From contig JBPCKZ010000154.1 of the NCBI GenBank assembly GCA_051003795.1, positions 1-28,590 of the forward strand: 28,590 nt of DNA, in the 5' to 3' direction. Below, one piece after another: positions 14,981-22,309 of the stretch (positions within the stretch are counted from its first letter, which is position 1; each line of letters begins with the position of its first letter). Under the pieces are notes generated by a model. The model had not been told where the DNA came from. It made no database searches and saw only the letters and a list, made by a program, of their open reading frames with translations. Origin of the DNA: JALYXS01 sp051003795 (lineage in GTDB: Bacteria; Acidobacteriota; Terriglobia; Bryobacterales; Bryobacteraceae). Position numbers and translations under genes: made by a program.

Positions 14981-16197
14981 TTGAACGAACCCGCGTCTTG
15001 CAATTCCCGAATACGGTTCTCCGCCAGGTCCGCCGCGTGAATCGCTTTGAGACGGTTCTGCGTGGCGTTGTAAAACGGACCCGCCTGGGCGTATAAATCT
15101 TCGGCGTGCAGATAATCCTGCCGAGCTTTCTCCAGATATTCCCTCTGTTGTTGCGGCATCTCACTGAAGGAACGCGCCGCGCTCACGGTTCGTTCCGCTC
15201 GATGATAGTAGCCGTCGGCCAGTTGTGCCTTTTCGCGCTTGCCGCGGGCGTGGCCGTAATCCCAGGCCTTGTTGAGAGCTTCTTCGGCGCGTTCCATGTC
15301 GTTCAAATCGTAAACATACAACCGTGCCAAGCCAAGGTACGGATCGGGCGATTTCTTCAGAAAATCCGCCGCCTCGTGAAATTTCGAAACCGCGGCATTT
15401 AAATCCTTCGCGCGGTTCGCGCCCTTGGCCCCGCTGCCCGCGATGCGGTCGAGGTGCCCTTCGCAGATGTCCATGTCGCCGCGGATCTTGTTATCGTCGG
15501 GATCCATCTCCTCCGCGCGCGCGAATGCCGCGTAAGCCTGCTTCCATTGAGTCTCGCGCACGGTAGGCGCATCGCTGTTGCGGTATTCGAGGATTGGTTC
15601 GTTGCCGGCCGCGATCAATCTCGATTTCAACGCCCGCCGGGCGCCCCACATCAGGAAAGGCAGATGCTCGCGCCGGTTCAACTTCCGGTATTGCGTCCAG
15701 GCTTCATCCAGATCCAACCGCTTCGTCTCGACGCCTTCTTTGAGAGCTTTTGCGTCGTCGTAAAAAGAGACCTGCATCCCGACCGCTGTAACGGCAACCA
15801 GCGCAAGGATACCGAAAACCGCGAAGCATCCGAAGGTTCTTCTGAGCATCGGGCTCGCGGCCCTCCGGATCGGCGGCGGCCCGGTCCGAACGGTGGTACG
15901 AATTGTCGCTTCGCTCTCGAGCGGCATAGCGCCGATCCGTTCCCCTTTGAGAAAGCGCGTGAGGTTTTGCCTCACGTCCGTTGCCGTCTCATACCGACTT
16001 GACGGATCGCGCGCCAGCATTCGCATGACAATGTTGCGCAGCGATTCGGGGCAGCTTGCGGGAACCGGCCCGGGCGGCGGTCCGGATCGAATGCGCCGCT
16101 CCAATTGTTCCCCCGACGCCTCTTCGAACGGCAGTTTTCCCGCGATCATCTGGTACAGGAGCACGCCGACGGACCAAAGGTCCGAGTGCGAATCCAT
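14977..16197 (-). CDS. Kinase C-terminal fragment: C-lobe, TM and TPR-like domain
   Basis: 406 residues from the first ATG after the premature stop (MDSHSDLWSVGVLLYQM). It holds the kinase C-lobe helices including the DxWSVG helix, a juxtamembrane Thr/Arg-rich linker, one TM (about residues 114-136 of this fragment) and an alpha-helical repeat region with paired A-Y-A-F-A-R-A-E-E and G-L-A-R-L-Y segments typical of TPRs. Whether it is translated separately is unknown; no clear ribosome binding site precedes the ATG. Confidence 0.5.
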   Translation of the reverse strand: MDSHSDLWSVGVLLYQMIAGKLPFEEASGEQLERRIRSGPPPGPVPASCPESLRNIVMRMLARDPSSRYETATDVRQNLTRFLKGERIGAMPLESEATIRTTVRTGPPPIRRAASPMLRRTFGCFAVFGILALVAVTAVGMQVSFYDDAKALKEGVETKRLDLDEAWTQYRKLNRREHLPFLMWGARRALKSRLIAAGNEPILEYRNSDAPTVRETQWKQAYAAFARAEEMDPDDNKIRGDMDICEGHLDRIAGSGAKGANRAKDLNAAVSKFHEAADFLKKSPDPYLGLARLYVYDLNDMERAEEALNKAWDYGHARGKREKAQLADGYYHRAERTVSAARSFSEMPQQQREYLEKARQDYLHAEDLYAQAGPFYNATQNRLKAIHAADLAENRIRELQDAGSFK

Positions 16198-16317
16198 ATT
16201 TTGCGTGTCGAGCCGCTCGGGTGAACAATAGGCTTTGCTTGCGAAAACGTTTACCGTTTGCTTGCGCGTTTGCGAAAGCGCCTTCGCGATTCCGAAATCG
16301 ATGACTTTGACGCGGCC

Positions 16318-16320
16318 TTA
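16318..16320 (-). other. Premature in-frame TAA between the catalytic loop and DFG
   Basis: On the minus strand the codons read CGG ATC GAT CCC TAA GGC CGC GTC. Upstream and downstream protein segments join perfectly as one kinase domain if this codon is read as an amino acid. TAA is used as a normal stop elsewhere in the window (for example lysS and rpsT), so code reassignment is not supported. Confidence 0.9.
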
Positions 16321-16782
16321 GGGATCGATCCGGATATTGCGCGGCTTGAGATCGCCATGCACCACGCCGGTGAATTGTTTATCGCCAATGGAGGTGGAAA
16401 AGGTGCGAAGATTTTCGAGCATTTCGCACAACTGCGCCGCGATGCCGGCGGCAAGCTGAGGATTCAGGGGGCCGCGCTGGAGCGTGGCGGCGAGATCTTC
16501 GCCGGGCACGTACTCCATTTCGATAAACAGATCGCGGCCGGAATATCCGTAGCGGTTTACGGCTACGATGCGCGGGTCCACGCCCCGGAGCCGCTGCTGC
16601 AGTTCGGCGCCGAGTTGTTCGGCTTCGAGCACCTCGGCCTCGTCCGAATCCCGCCCGCCGTAGACGATTTTAAGCGCGACCTGTTGACCTACGGCGTCTC
16701 GCGCGAGGTAAACCCAGCCCATGTTGCCGCGGCCTAGAAACTCGAGGATCTCGTAACCGCCGAACTTATCGCCTGGGCTCAT
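16318..16782 (-). CDS. Kinase N-terminal fragment (up to the premature TAA)
   Basis: 154 residues from the ATG at 16782. It contains the P-loop (GRGNMG), the ATP lysine K38, the hinge EMEYVPGED and the catalytic loop HGDLKPRN, and stops before the DFG. Without the DFG aspartate and the C-lobe this fragment cannot form an active kinase alone. Confidence 0.6.
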   Translation of the reverse strand: MSPGDKFGGYEILEFLGRGNMGWVYLARDAVGQQVALKIVYGGRDSDEAEVLEAEQLGAELQQRLRGVDPRIVAVNRYGYSGRDLFIEMEYVPGEDLAATLQRGPLNPQLAAGIAAQLCEMLENLRTFSTSIGDKQFTGVVHGDLKPRNIRIDP

Positions 16783-18086
16783 CGGGAACGCCTGGTCTCG
16801 ATAATTGTGTTGCCGATCGATAGCGGCGCGGCCAAGCCGCGGACAACAATCGCCGCGCCGATATTGTCGTGGATCGAACACGCTTCGACGACCCCGTTCG
16901 ACGTTCCGCTAAACTCGATCGCGGCGACCCGCGTGCCCGTGATTTCATCGCGCTCAATGGCGATGTTGGAATCCTTGCTCCAAATTCCGACGTCGCCGCC
17001 GCTAATCTTCAACCCAGTCACGCGGGCGCGCCGGATGCCGTCCGCGACGATCCCGCCGGTGATCGCCGCCTCATGGTCGCGCTCGGCGGCAATATCGACA
17101 TCGTTCTTGAGATGCACGGTTTCGGCATACTCGCCAGCCGCCAGGTGAATGGAGTCTCCCGGCGCCGCGCTTTCAAGCGCCGCCGCGATGCTCTCTTGCG
17201 GCCTCACGACGATTGTCCTCGGATGGGGCGGGTCCGGCGCAAGATAATGAAGCGCCACAAAGGTCAAAAGAGCGCCGAGCGGCAATCCGGCCGCCAGATA
17301 AAGCCACATAGGACGCGGTTCGGGTTTCGCGGCACGTTTTGCGGCGGATTTTGCAAAGGCCGCGCCCGCGACAAACACGGCGGAGACGTTATCCTTGCTG
17401 TTTCGATTCGCCGCCTCGATCAGTTCCCGCACCACGGCGGGCGGATCGGCCGCATGCATTTCGACGATCCGCAAGATTTCGGCGGAGGGCAGCACGTCGC
17501 TCAAGCCGTCGCTGCACAACAGCAGCGCGCTGTCGGATTCAAACGGTACGGTCGAGATTTCGATGAAGCCGGCATCGTCCGGGGCGTGCTCTTCGGAGCC
17601 CACGTCGCGATACACTTCGTTCCGGCGGGGATGCGACATCGCCTGCTCTTCGTTCAATTCTCCGCTGTCTTCGCGCTCGCCCACGGGGGAATGATCGCGA
17701 GTGATTTTTTCGATGCGGCCCTGGCGGAATTTGTACAAGCGCGAATCGCCCACATGGCCGATCGCCGCCTGGCGATCGGCTATGACCGCGACGGTCAGAA
17801 CGCAAGCCATGCCGTTCCACTCGGGATTATTTTGCGCCGACTCATGGATGGCATTGTTGGCGAGCGCTATGGCCTCGCGGATGCGACGGTCCACGGAATC
17901 CGTTTGACGTTCCAGCCGGCTGCGGATGCTCTTGATCGCGATCTCCGCGGCTACTTCGCCCGCCGCGTGGCCGCCCATGCCGTCCACCACCATGAAGAAG
18001 CCGCGTTCGTCGTCGGTATAGACACGGTCTTCGTTGTTGGCGCGGACGAGACCTTGATGGCTGGCGGCGGCCGAGTGGAACCGCAT
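16779..18086 (-). CDS. PP2C Ser/Thr phosphatase fused via a TM to a beta-helix domain
   Basis: This 435-aa protein has an N-terminal PP2C (Stp/PrpC-type) catalytic domain at ~1-245. Metal-binding and signature motifs are NNEDR, VVDGMGGHAAGE (D35, G36), GDSRLY, LCSDGLSD and KDNVSAV. A TM at ~260-282 follows a basic linker. Residues ~290-435 form short repeating strands (VRPQESIAAALESAAPGDSIHLAAGEYAE-like starts, then GLKISGGDVGIW, NIAIERDEITG) typical of a right-handed parallel beta-helix, as in pectate-lyase-like or NosD proteins. The beta-helix would sit outside the inner membrane. The phosphatase probably reverses the action of the adjacent kinase, whose ATG overlaps its stop. Confidence 0.9.
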   Translation of the reverse strand: MRFHSAAASHQGLVRANNEDRVYTDDERGFFMVVDGMGGHAAGEVAAEIAIKSIRSRLERQTDSVDRRIREAIALANNAIHESAQNNPEWNGMACVLTVAVIADRQAAIGHVGDSRLYKFRQGRIEKITRDHSPVGEREDSGELNEEQAMSHPRRNEVYRDVGSEEHAPDDAGFIEISTVPFESDSALLLCSDGLSDVLPSAEILRIVEMHAADPPAVVRELIEAANRNSKDNVSAVFVAGAAFAKSAAKRAAKPEPRPMWLYLAAGLPLGALLTFVALHYLAPDPPHPRTIVVRPQESIAAALESAAPGDSIHLAAGEYAETVHLKNDVDIAAERDHEAAITGGIVADGIRRARVTGLKISGGDVGIWSKDSNIAIERDEITGTRVAAIEFSGTSNGVVEACSIHDNIGAAIVVRGLAAPLSIGNTIIETRRSR

Positions 18087-18089
18087 GCG

Positions 18090-18182
18090 TTAGACCCGGT
18101 CTCTGGCAAACCAAGCCAGGACCAGCGCGAGAACGAGAAAGAGCGCTAGAAATACGAGCCGGAGCGCGTGGAGCGTGGTCAT
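18090..18182 (-). CDS. 30-aa single-TM small protein in the signalling operon
   Basis: An ATG at 18182 opens a 30-codon frame beginning MTTLHALRLVFLALFLVLA and ending FARDRV before TAA. It has one hydrophobic helix (~9-25) with a basic residue before it and charged residues after it. It fits exactly between the FHA gene (stop ends 18195, 12 bases before) and the PP2C gene (ATG 18086, 3 bases after), so it fills an otherwise unexplained 108-base gap. No clear Shine-Dalgarno sequence precedes it. It could be a membrane partner of the PP2C or kinase; this is inference. Confidence 0.5.
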   Translation of the reverse strand: MTTLHALRLVFLALFLVLALVLAWFARDRV

Positions 18183-18194
18183 TTGGGACTGCGG

Positions 18195-19061
18195 TTATCG
18201 GGCATTGCTTTTGGCCGCCCTAAATTCCAGGAACACCACGTCCGCCAGGCCGATCCGCGCTTTTTCAGGCAGGCGCGTTTCGATATTCCGGTCCAGCTCC
18301 CGCCCGTCTTCGTGTTGGATGCTCGGCGCAATGCGCTTTCCGTTCACGGTCGTTCCCAGCGTGCTCAGATCCTTGAGGAAGAAACGGCCCGTCGCCAAAT
18401 CGCGCCGGATCTGAACGTGTTCGCGCGACACATCCTTTTTCGCGTTCAGCTTGAGATCCACCCACCGGTCGGCGGCCCCTCGTCCAATCTTGATCGTCTC
18501 CTGCGTCATTGAATACGTTTGGCGTCCGCTCTCGTCTTCATATTCGATATTCGCGAAGACCACCCCTCCGGCTCGCCTCGTTTCGGAAACGCCGCTCGCC
18601 CGATGAGTCGTGCTCATGCCGCCGTCCAACTGCTTTTTGGTGATCCGCTCGGTCAAAGTTCCGCCGCGGTTCTCTTCGGCCTTGGGTGCCGCGAACGCCG
18701 AATGGACGATCAGCGGGTTTTCCTTCGCGTCCTCGTCGGTGTTCTCGTGAAACTCGACGACCCAATCGCCCATCGCTTCGTAGCGCGCCTTCTTCCGCGT
18801 GTCCTTCAATAAAGGCAGATTGATTCGCGATTGGCGGCCCTTATTCAACCGCGAGAGTTCGTCGTTCAGCGCGCGCACGGCCTCCTCTCGGATGCGTTCC
18901 TGCACCGGCCGGAGGCGCTCCAAATCCTCCGCGTTCAGAAACACGTCATACACGCTGCGGACCAGATTAGTGAAGTACAGGGGAGCGATTTCCGCCCGCA
19001 TTTCTTCCAGAATGAGGTCGATGATTTCCCTGGGAGTAACCGGAGCGATTTCGGGCGTCAC
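18195..19061 (-). CDS. FHA-domain signalling protein
   Basis: This 288-aa protein starts with GTG at 19061, overlapping the response-regulator stop (GTGA). The N-terminal ~100 residues are predicted helical (EIIDLILEEMRAEIAPLYF, then RIREEAVRALNDELSRL) with no family I recognise. The FHA domain occupies ~188-282, with IKIGRGAADRWVDL, DVSREHVQIRRD, FLKDLSTLGTTVNG and a closing ADVVFLEF. It should bind phosphothreonine on a target or on the operon's own kinase, linking phosphorylation to the cell-wall synthase at the operon's end. Confidence 0.86.
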   Translation of the reverse strand: MTPEIAPVTPREIIDLILEEMRAEIAPLYFTNLVRSVYDVFLNAEDLERLRPVQERIREEAVRALNDELSRLNKGRQSRINLPLLKDTRKKARYEAMGDWVVEFHENTDEDAKENPLIVHSAFAAPKAEENRGGTLTERITKKQLDGGMSTTHRASGVSETRRAGGVVFANIEYEDESGRQTYSMTQETIKIGRGAADRWVDLKLNAKKDVSREHVQIRRDLATGRFFLKDLSTLGTTVNGKRIAPSIQHEDGRELDRNIETRLPEKARIGLADVVFLEFRAAKSNAR

Positions 19062-19864
19062 AACTTCAACAATTCTCGCAGACGGCGAGTCTGGACGCGG
19101 CTGACCGGGATCTCGGTTCCCTTTTTGTCGTCCATCCGGACCTGGTAACTCGATTTAAACCAGGGCAGTACTTCGCGAATCCGGTTGACGTTGACGAGGA
19201 ACGAACGGTGCGCGCGCCAGAAGTTTTCGGGATCCAGATTGGCCTGCAAGTCTTCGAGTGTTCGATAGTTCGAAAGCCCTTCGACGTTGGCCGCGACCAG
19301 CGTGATCACGCCGTCGGCGATGGTCGCGTAAATCAAATCCTGGGCGTCGATGATGAAATTCCGGTTGGCGCTCCGCACCATCAGCTTGCTCCTCTGGTGA
19401 GTGGCGCGCGGGTAAAGGTCCGGCTCGGCCATCTCGGCGCTTTCCGCATCCGGCTCCTGCACGCGTTCGCCCACCAGACGCCGCGCTCGTTCAATGGTTT
19501 CGGCGAGCCTCGCTTTATCGATCGGCTTAAGCAGATAGTCCATCGCTTCGAGACGGAACGCTTCGACCGCGTAGTGATCGAACGCGGTGGAAAAGATGAA
19601 ATACGGCAGGTTCAGATTCTTCTCGCGAAGCCGCCGCACCACTCCCAGGCCATCGAGCCCAGGCATCTGGATATCCAGGAACGCGACCTCGGGTTCGAGC
19701 TTTTCGATCAGTTCCAGCGCCTCGATGCCGTTCCGCCCGCTCGCGAGGACCTCGACTTCCGGGAAGTCTTTCAGCATCCACGCGAGCTCCTCGGAAGCGA
19801 GCCGCTCATCGTCGACGACGATCGCGCTGAGGGTTGCCGCGGGCAAGTTCGCGCGATCTCGCAT
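19058..19864 (-). CDS. LytTR-type response regulator
   Basis: This 268-aa protein has a receiver domain at ~12-130: acidic pair D18/D19, phosphoacceptor D64 in AFLDIQMPG, and K113 in LLKPIDKA. A ~30-residue acidic linker leads to a LytTR DNA-binding domain at ~165-268, with KLMVRSANRNFIIDAQDLIYATIADGV and FWRAHRSFLVNVNRI, as in AlgR/LytR-type regulators. No histidine kinase is adjacent. It is the first gene of the minus-strand operon, with a consensus TATAAT only 9 bases before the ATG, suggesting a nearly leaderless message. Confidence 0.93.
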   Translation of the reverse strand: MRDRANLPAATLSAIVVDDERLASEELAWMLKDFPEVEVLASGRNGIEALELIEKLEPEVAFLDIQMPGLDGLGVVRRLREKNLNLPYFIFSTAFDHYAVEAFRLEAMDYLLKPIDKARLAETIERARRLVGERVQEPDAESAEMAEPDLYPRATHQRSKLMVRSANRNFIIDAQDLIYATIADGVITLVAANVEGLSNYRTLEDLQANLDPENFWRAHRSFLVNVNRIREVLPWFKSSYQVRMDDKKGTEIPVSRVQTRRLRELLKL

Positions 19865-19873
19865 CGGCTTGTT

Positions 19874-19879
19874 ATTATA
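19874..19879 (-). promoter_or_regulatory. -10 (TATAAT) of the LytTR-led operon
   Basis: TATAAT on the minus strand, 9 bases upstream of the ATG at 19864, with a weak TTCCAC 17 bases further upstream. Predicted transcription would begin within a few bases of the start codon. Confidence 0.4.
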
Positions 19880-19906
19880 ACCAAGTTACAAAAAACGTGG
19901 AACCGT

Positions 19907-19940
19907 AGCACGCCACCGCAGCACGCCACCGCAGCACGCC
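19907..19940 (+). repeat. 13-bp tandem repeat, 2.6 copies
   Basis: AGCACGCCACCGC occurs at 19907-19919 and 19920-19932, with a partial third copy (AGCACGCC) at 19933-19940. It lies just upstream of the ribosome binding site (AAGGAG, 19944-19949) of the inositol-phosphate synthase gene. Confidence 0.85.
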
Positions 19941-19959
19941 GACAAGGAGACCGTAAATA

Positions 19960-21297
19960 TTGGCCGCGTCGAATTCATCACCTGGCAAAGAAACGCCGAA
20001 GATCGCCCCCGCCGAAGGGAAACTCGGCATACTCATCCCTGGCATGGGCGCGGTCACCACCACGTTTATCGCCGGCGTGGAAGCGATTAAGCGCGGTCTG
20101 GCGAAGCCCATCGGTTCAGTGACTCAAATGGGTACCATCCGGCTTGGAAAGCGCACCGACAATACCAGCCCGAAAATTCAGGATTTCGTTCCACTAGCCG
20201 GCTTGCGGGACCTGGAGTTCGGAGCGTGGGACATCTTCGACGAGAATTGCTACGAGGCGGCGCTCCACGCGGGCGTTCTCGAGAAGACCACGCTGGCGGA
20301 GATCAAAGAGCCGCTCTCGGCCATCCGGCCCATGCCCGCGGTGTTCGATTCGGAATACGTGAAGCGGATTACCGGCCCGAACCTGAAGCCGAAAGGCTCC
20401 AAAATGGACCATGCCCAGATGCTGATCGACGATATTCGCGGCTTCAAGGAGCGCACCGGCGCGGCGCGGCTGGCCATGATCTGGTGCGGATCGACCGAGG
20501 CGTTTCACAAGCCGGCGGCCGTGCACGCCTCGATTCAGAGTTTCGAACGAGGCCTTGAGAAGAGCGATCCGGAGATTTCGCCCAGCCAGATTTACGCGTA
20601 CGCGGCGCTGAAATCGAGCGTGCCATATGCCAACGGCGCGCCGCATTTGACGGTGGATACGCCGGCGCTGATGGATCTTGCGCGCGAGCGCAACGTACCG
20701 CTGTGCGGCAAGGATTTCAAGACCGGCCAGACGTTCATGAAAACCCTCATCGCGCCGGGATTGAAATCGCGCATGCTGGGCGTTTCCGGCTGGTTCTCGA
20801 CGAATATTCTGGGCAATCGCGATGGCGAAGTTTTGGACGATCCCGGATCGTTTAAATCGAAAGAAGAGAGCAAGCTGTCGGCGCTGGAGCAGATTCTGCA
20901 AGCGGAATTGTATCCGGATCTTTACAAGGATCTGTATCACAAAGTCCGGATCAACTACTACCCGCCCCGCGGCGATGCGAAGGAAGGTTGGGACAATATC
21001 GATATTTTCGGGTGGATGGGGTATCCCATGCAGATCAAGATCGATTTTCTTTGCAGGGATTCGATTCTGGCGGCCCCGCTGGTGCTCGATCTCGTCTTAT
21101 TCCTGGATCTGGCGCAACGGGCTGGGATGCGCGGCGTCCAGGAGTGGCTTTCGTTCTACTTCAAAGCCCCGATGACCGCGCCGGGGCTATATCCCGAGCA
21201 CGACATTTTCATCCAATTGATGAAGCTCAAAAATACACTTCGCTGGATGCGCGGCCAACAGTTGATCACGCACCTCGGGTTGGAATATTACGACTGA
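19960..21297 (+). CDS. ino1: Inositol-3-phosphate synthase
   Basis: This 445-aa protein starts at TTG 19960, with AAGGAG ten bases upstream. It carries the NAD-binding loop LIPGMGAVTTTFIAGV and the synthase signatures FDENCYEAA, YANGAPHLTVDTPAL, GKDFKTGQTFMKT and STNILGNRDGEVL followed by SKEESK. These match the isomerase that converts glucose-6-phosphate to 1L-myo-inositol-1-phosphate in an NAD-dependent cycle. The lysines in KDFKTGQT and SKEES are conserved active-site positions of the family. The product feeds inositol lipids or compatible solutes. The epimerase gene follows 19 bases downstream on the same strand. Confidence 0.93.
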   Translation: MAASNSSPGKETPKIAPAEGKLGILIPGMGAVTTTFIAGVEAIKRGLAKPIGSVTQMGTIRLGKRTDNTSPKIQDFVPLAGLRDLEFGAWDIFDENCYEAALHAGVLEKTTLAEIKEPLSAIRPMPAVFDSEYVKRITGPNLKPKGSKMDHAQMLIDDIRGFKERTGAARLAMIWCGSTEAFHKPAAVHASIQSFERGLEKSDPEISPSQIYAYAALKSSVPYANGAPHLTVDTPALMDLARERNVPLCGKDFKTGQTFMKTLIAPGLKSRMLGVSGWFSTNILGNRDGEVLDDPGSFKSKEESKLSALEQILQAELYPDLYKDLYHKVRINYYPPRGDAKEGWDNIDIFGWMGYPMQIKIDFLCRDSILAAPLVLDLVLFLDLAQRAGMRGVQEWLSFYFKAPMTAPGLYPEHDIFIQLMKLKNTLRWMRGQQLITHLGLEYYD

Positions 21298-21316
21298 GAC
21301 TTCGCCGCCGCGGAAT

Positions 21317-22309
21317 TTGAAAACGCTGGTTATTGGCGGCACGCTGTTCATCGGCCGGCTATTGGCGGCCGAACTTTTGAAAGCCGGACACGAAGTTGCG
21401 GTGCTGCACCGCAAGCCGGATCACGGCCTAGCCCGGGAGGTGGAGAACTTGCGGGCGGATCGGAACGACGCGGAGTCGGTGCGATCCGCACTTCAGGGCC
21501 GGCGCTTCGATGCGGTGTTCGACAACGTTTACGACTGGGAGCGGGGTACGACGGCCGCGCAGGTCGAAGCTACGGTCGAAGCTACGGTGGGCGCGTGCGG
21601 CGAGGGGCTTTCCCGCTATGTGTTTATGTCGAGCGTAGCGGCCTATGGGGACGGGCTCGACCATCGCGAGGACGATCCGCTTGCGCCCGATTTTCATCCC
21701 GATCCGTACGCGCGCAACAAGGCGATGAGCGAGCGCGCCCTGTTCCGGCGGCACCGGGATACCGGATTGCCCGTCGTGACGTTCCGGCCGCCGTTCATTT
21801 ATGGGCCGGGTAACCCGTTCTACCGCGAGGCTTTCTTTTGGGACCGGATGCATGCGGGACGCCCGATCGTTATTCCGGGCGGTGGCGGCCGGCTCATGCA
21901 GTTTGTGCTGGTGAACGACTTGGTCGCGGCAGCGGTTGCGAGCTTGAGCGCGCCGGGCGCGGTAGGGCAGGCCTTCAACATCGGAAATCATCGTCCGGTG
22001 ACGCAACTGGCTTTGGTGAAAATGCTCGCGGACGCGGCGGGAGTGGATCCGAAGCTGATGAAAATCCCGAGAGAGCGGATCGTCGATGCCGGCGGAAATC
22101 CCATGGGAAAGCCGGCCTATTTCGGCGTTTACTTCGATATGCCGCCGATCACCGAAGCCATGGGCAAAGCGGAGCGCATTTTAAACATTGCGATCACGCC
22201 GTTCGACAAAGGCCTGAAACAGACGCATGCGTGGTATCTCGATCGCCGCGAGGGGGAGCCGATGGACACCAGCTTCGAAGATCGGTTGTTGGCGGCGCGA
22301 AATTACTGA
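21317..22309 (+). CDS. NAD-dependent epimerase/dehydratase (extended SDR)
   Basis: This 330-aa protein starts at TTG 21317. The Rossmann motif GGTLFIGRLLA at ~7-17 is followed by MSSVAAYG and the catalytic Y-x-x-x-K (YARNK), then RPPFIYGPGN, typical of extended SDR sugar-nucleotide epimerases and the related CSP41-like group. A duplicated VEAT pair near residue 78 comes from a 12-base tandem repeat in the DNA (about 21566-21589). The substrate cannot be read from the sequence. It probably shares a transcript with the inositol-phosphate synthase and overlaps the opposing HD-GYP gene by 7 bases at the stops. Confidence 0.85.
   Translation: MKTLVIGGTLFIGRLLAAELLKAGHEVAVLHRKPDHGLAREVENLRADRNDAESVRSALQGRRFDAVFDNVYDWERGTTAAQVEATVEATVGACGEGLSRYVFMSSVAAYGDGLDHREDDPLAPDFHPDPYARNKAMSERALFRRHRDTGLPVVTFRPPFIYGPGNPFYREAFFWDRMHAGRPIVIPGGGGRLMQFVLVNDLVAAAVASLSAPGAVGQAFNIGNHRPVTQLALVKMLADAAGVDPKLMKIPRERIVDAGGNPMGKPAYFGVYFDMPPITEAMGKAERILNIAITPFDKGLKQTHAWYLDRREGEPMDTSFEDRLLAARNY

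Larger units (their letters stand above)
14977..16782 (-). pseudogene. Receptor-type Ser/Thr protein kinase split by one in-frame TAA
   Basis: A single reading frame of 602 codons runs from the ATG at 16782 (MSPGDKFGGYEILEFLGRG) to the TGA at 14977, interrupted only by TAA at 16320-16318 (codon 155). Order: kinase N-lobe with GRGNMGWV and K38; HGDLKPRN (D144, N149); the stop; then GRVKVIDFGIAK (DFG D at 162), SPERL and the C-lobe to ~280; a TM at ~309-331; and a ~260-residue extracytoplasmic TPR-like part. AAA (Lys) to TAA would explain the lesion, since D-P-K-G-R before the DFG strand is common in kinases. The ATG overlaps the PP2C stop (ATGA). The rest of the frame is intact, implying a recent mutation, a sequence error, or readthrough. 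Confidence 0.8.

Noticed and set aside
16318..16320. Recoding of the kinase TAA (selenocysteine or code change)
   Set aside because: Selenocysteine uses TGA, and TAA ends other genes here. Mutation, error or readthrough remain.
16869..18149. 426-codon open frame antisense to the PP2C gene
   Set aside because: The PP2C motifs on the minus strand are unambiguous; the plus-strand frame shows no family features.
19907..19940. CRISPR-like repeat
   Set aside because: Units are 13 bp and directly adjacent with no spacers.
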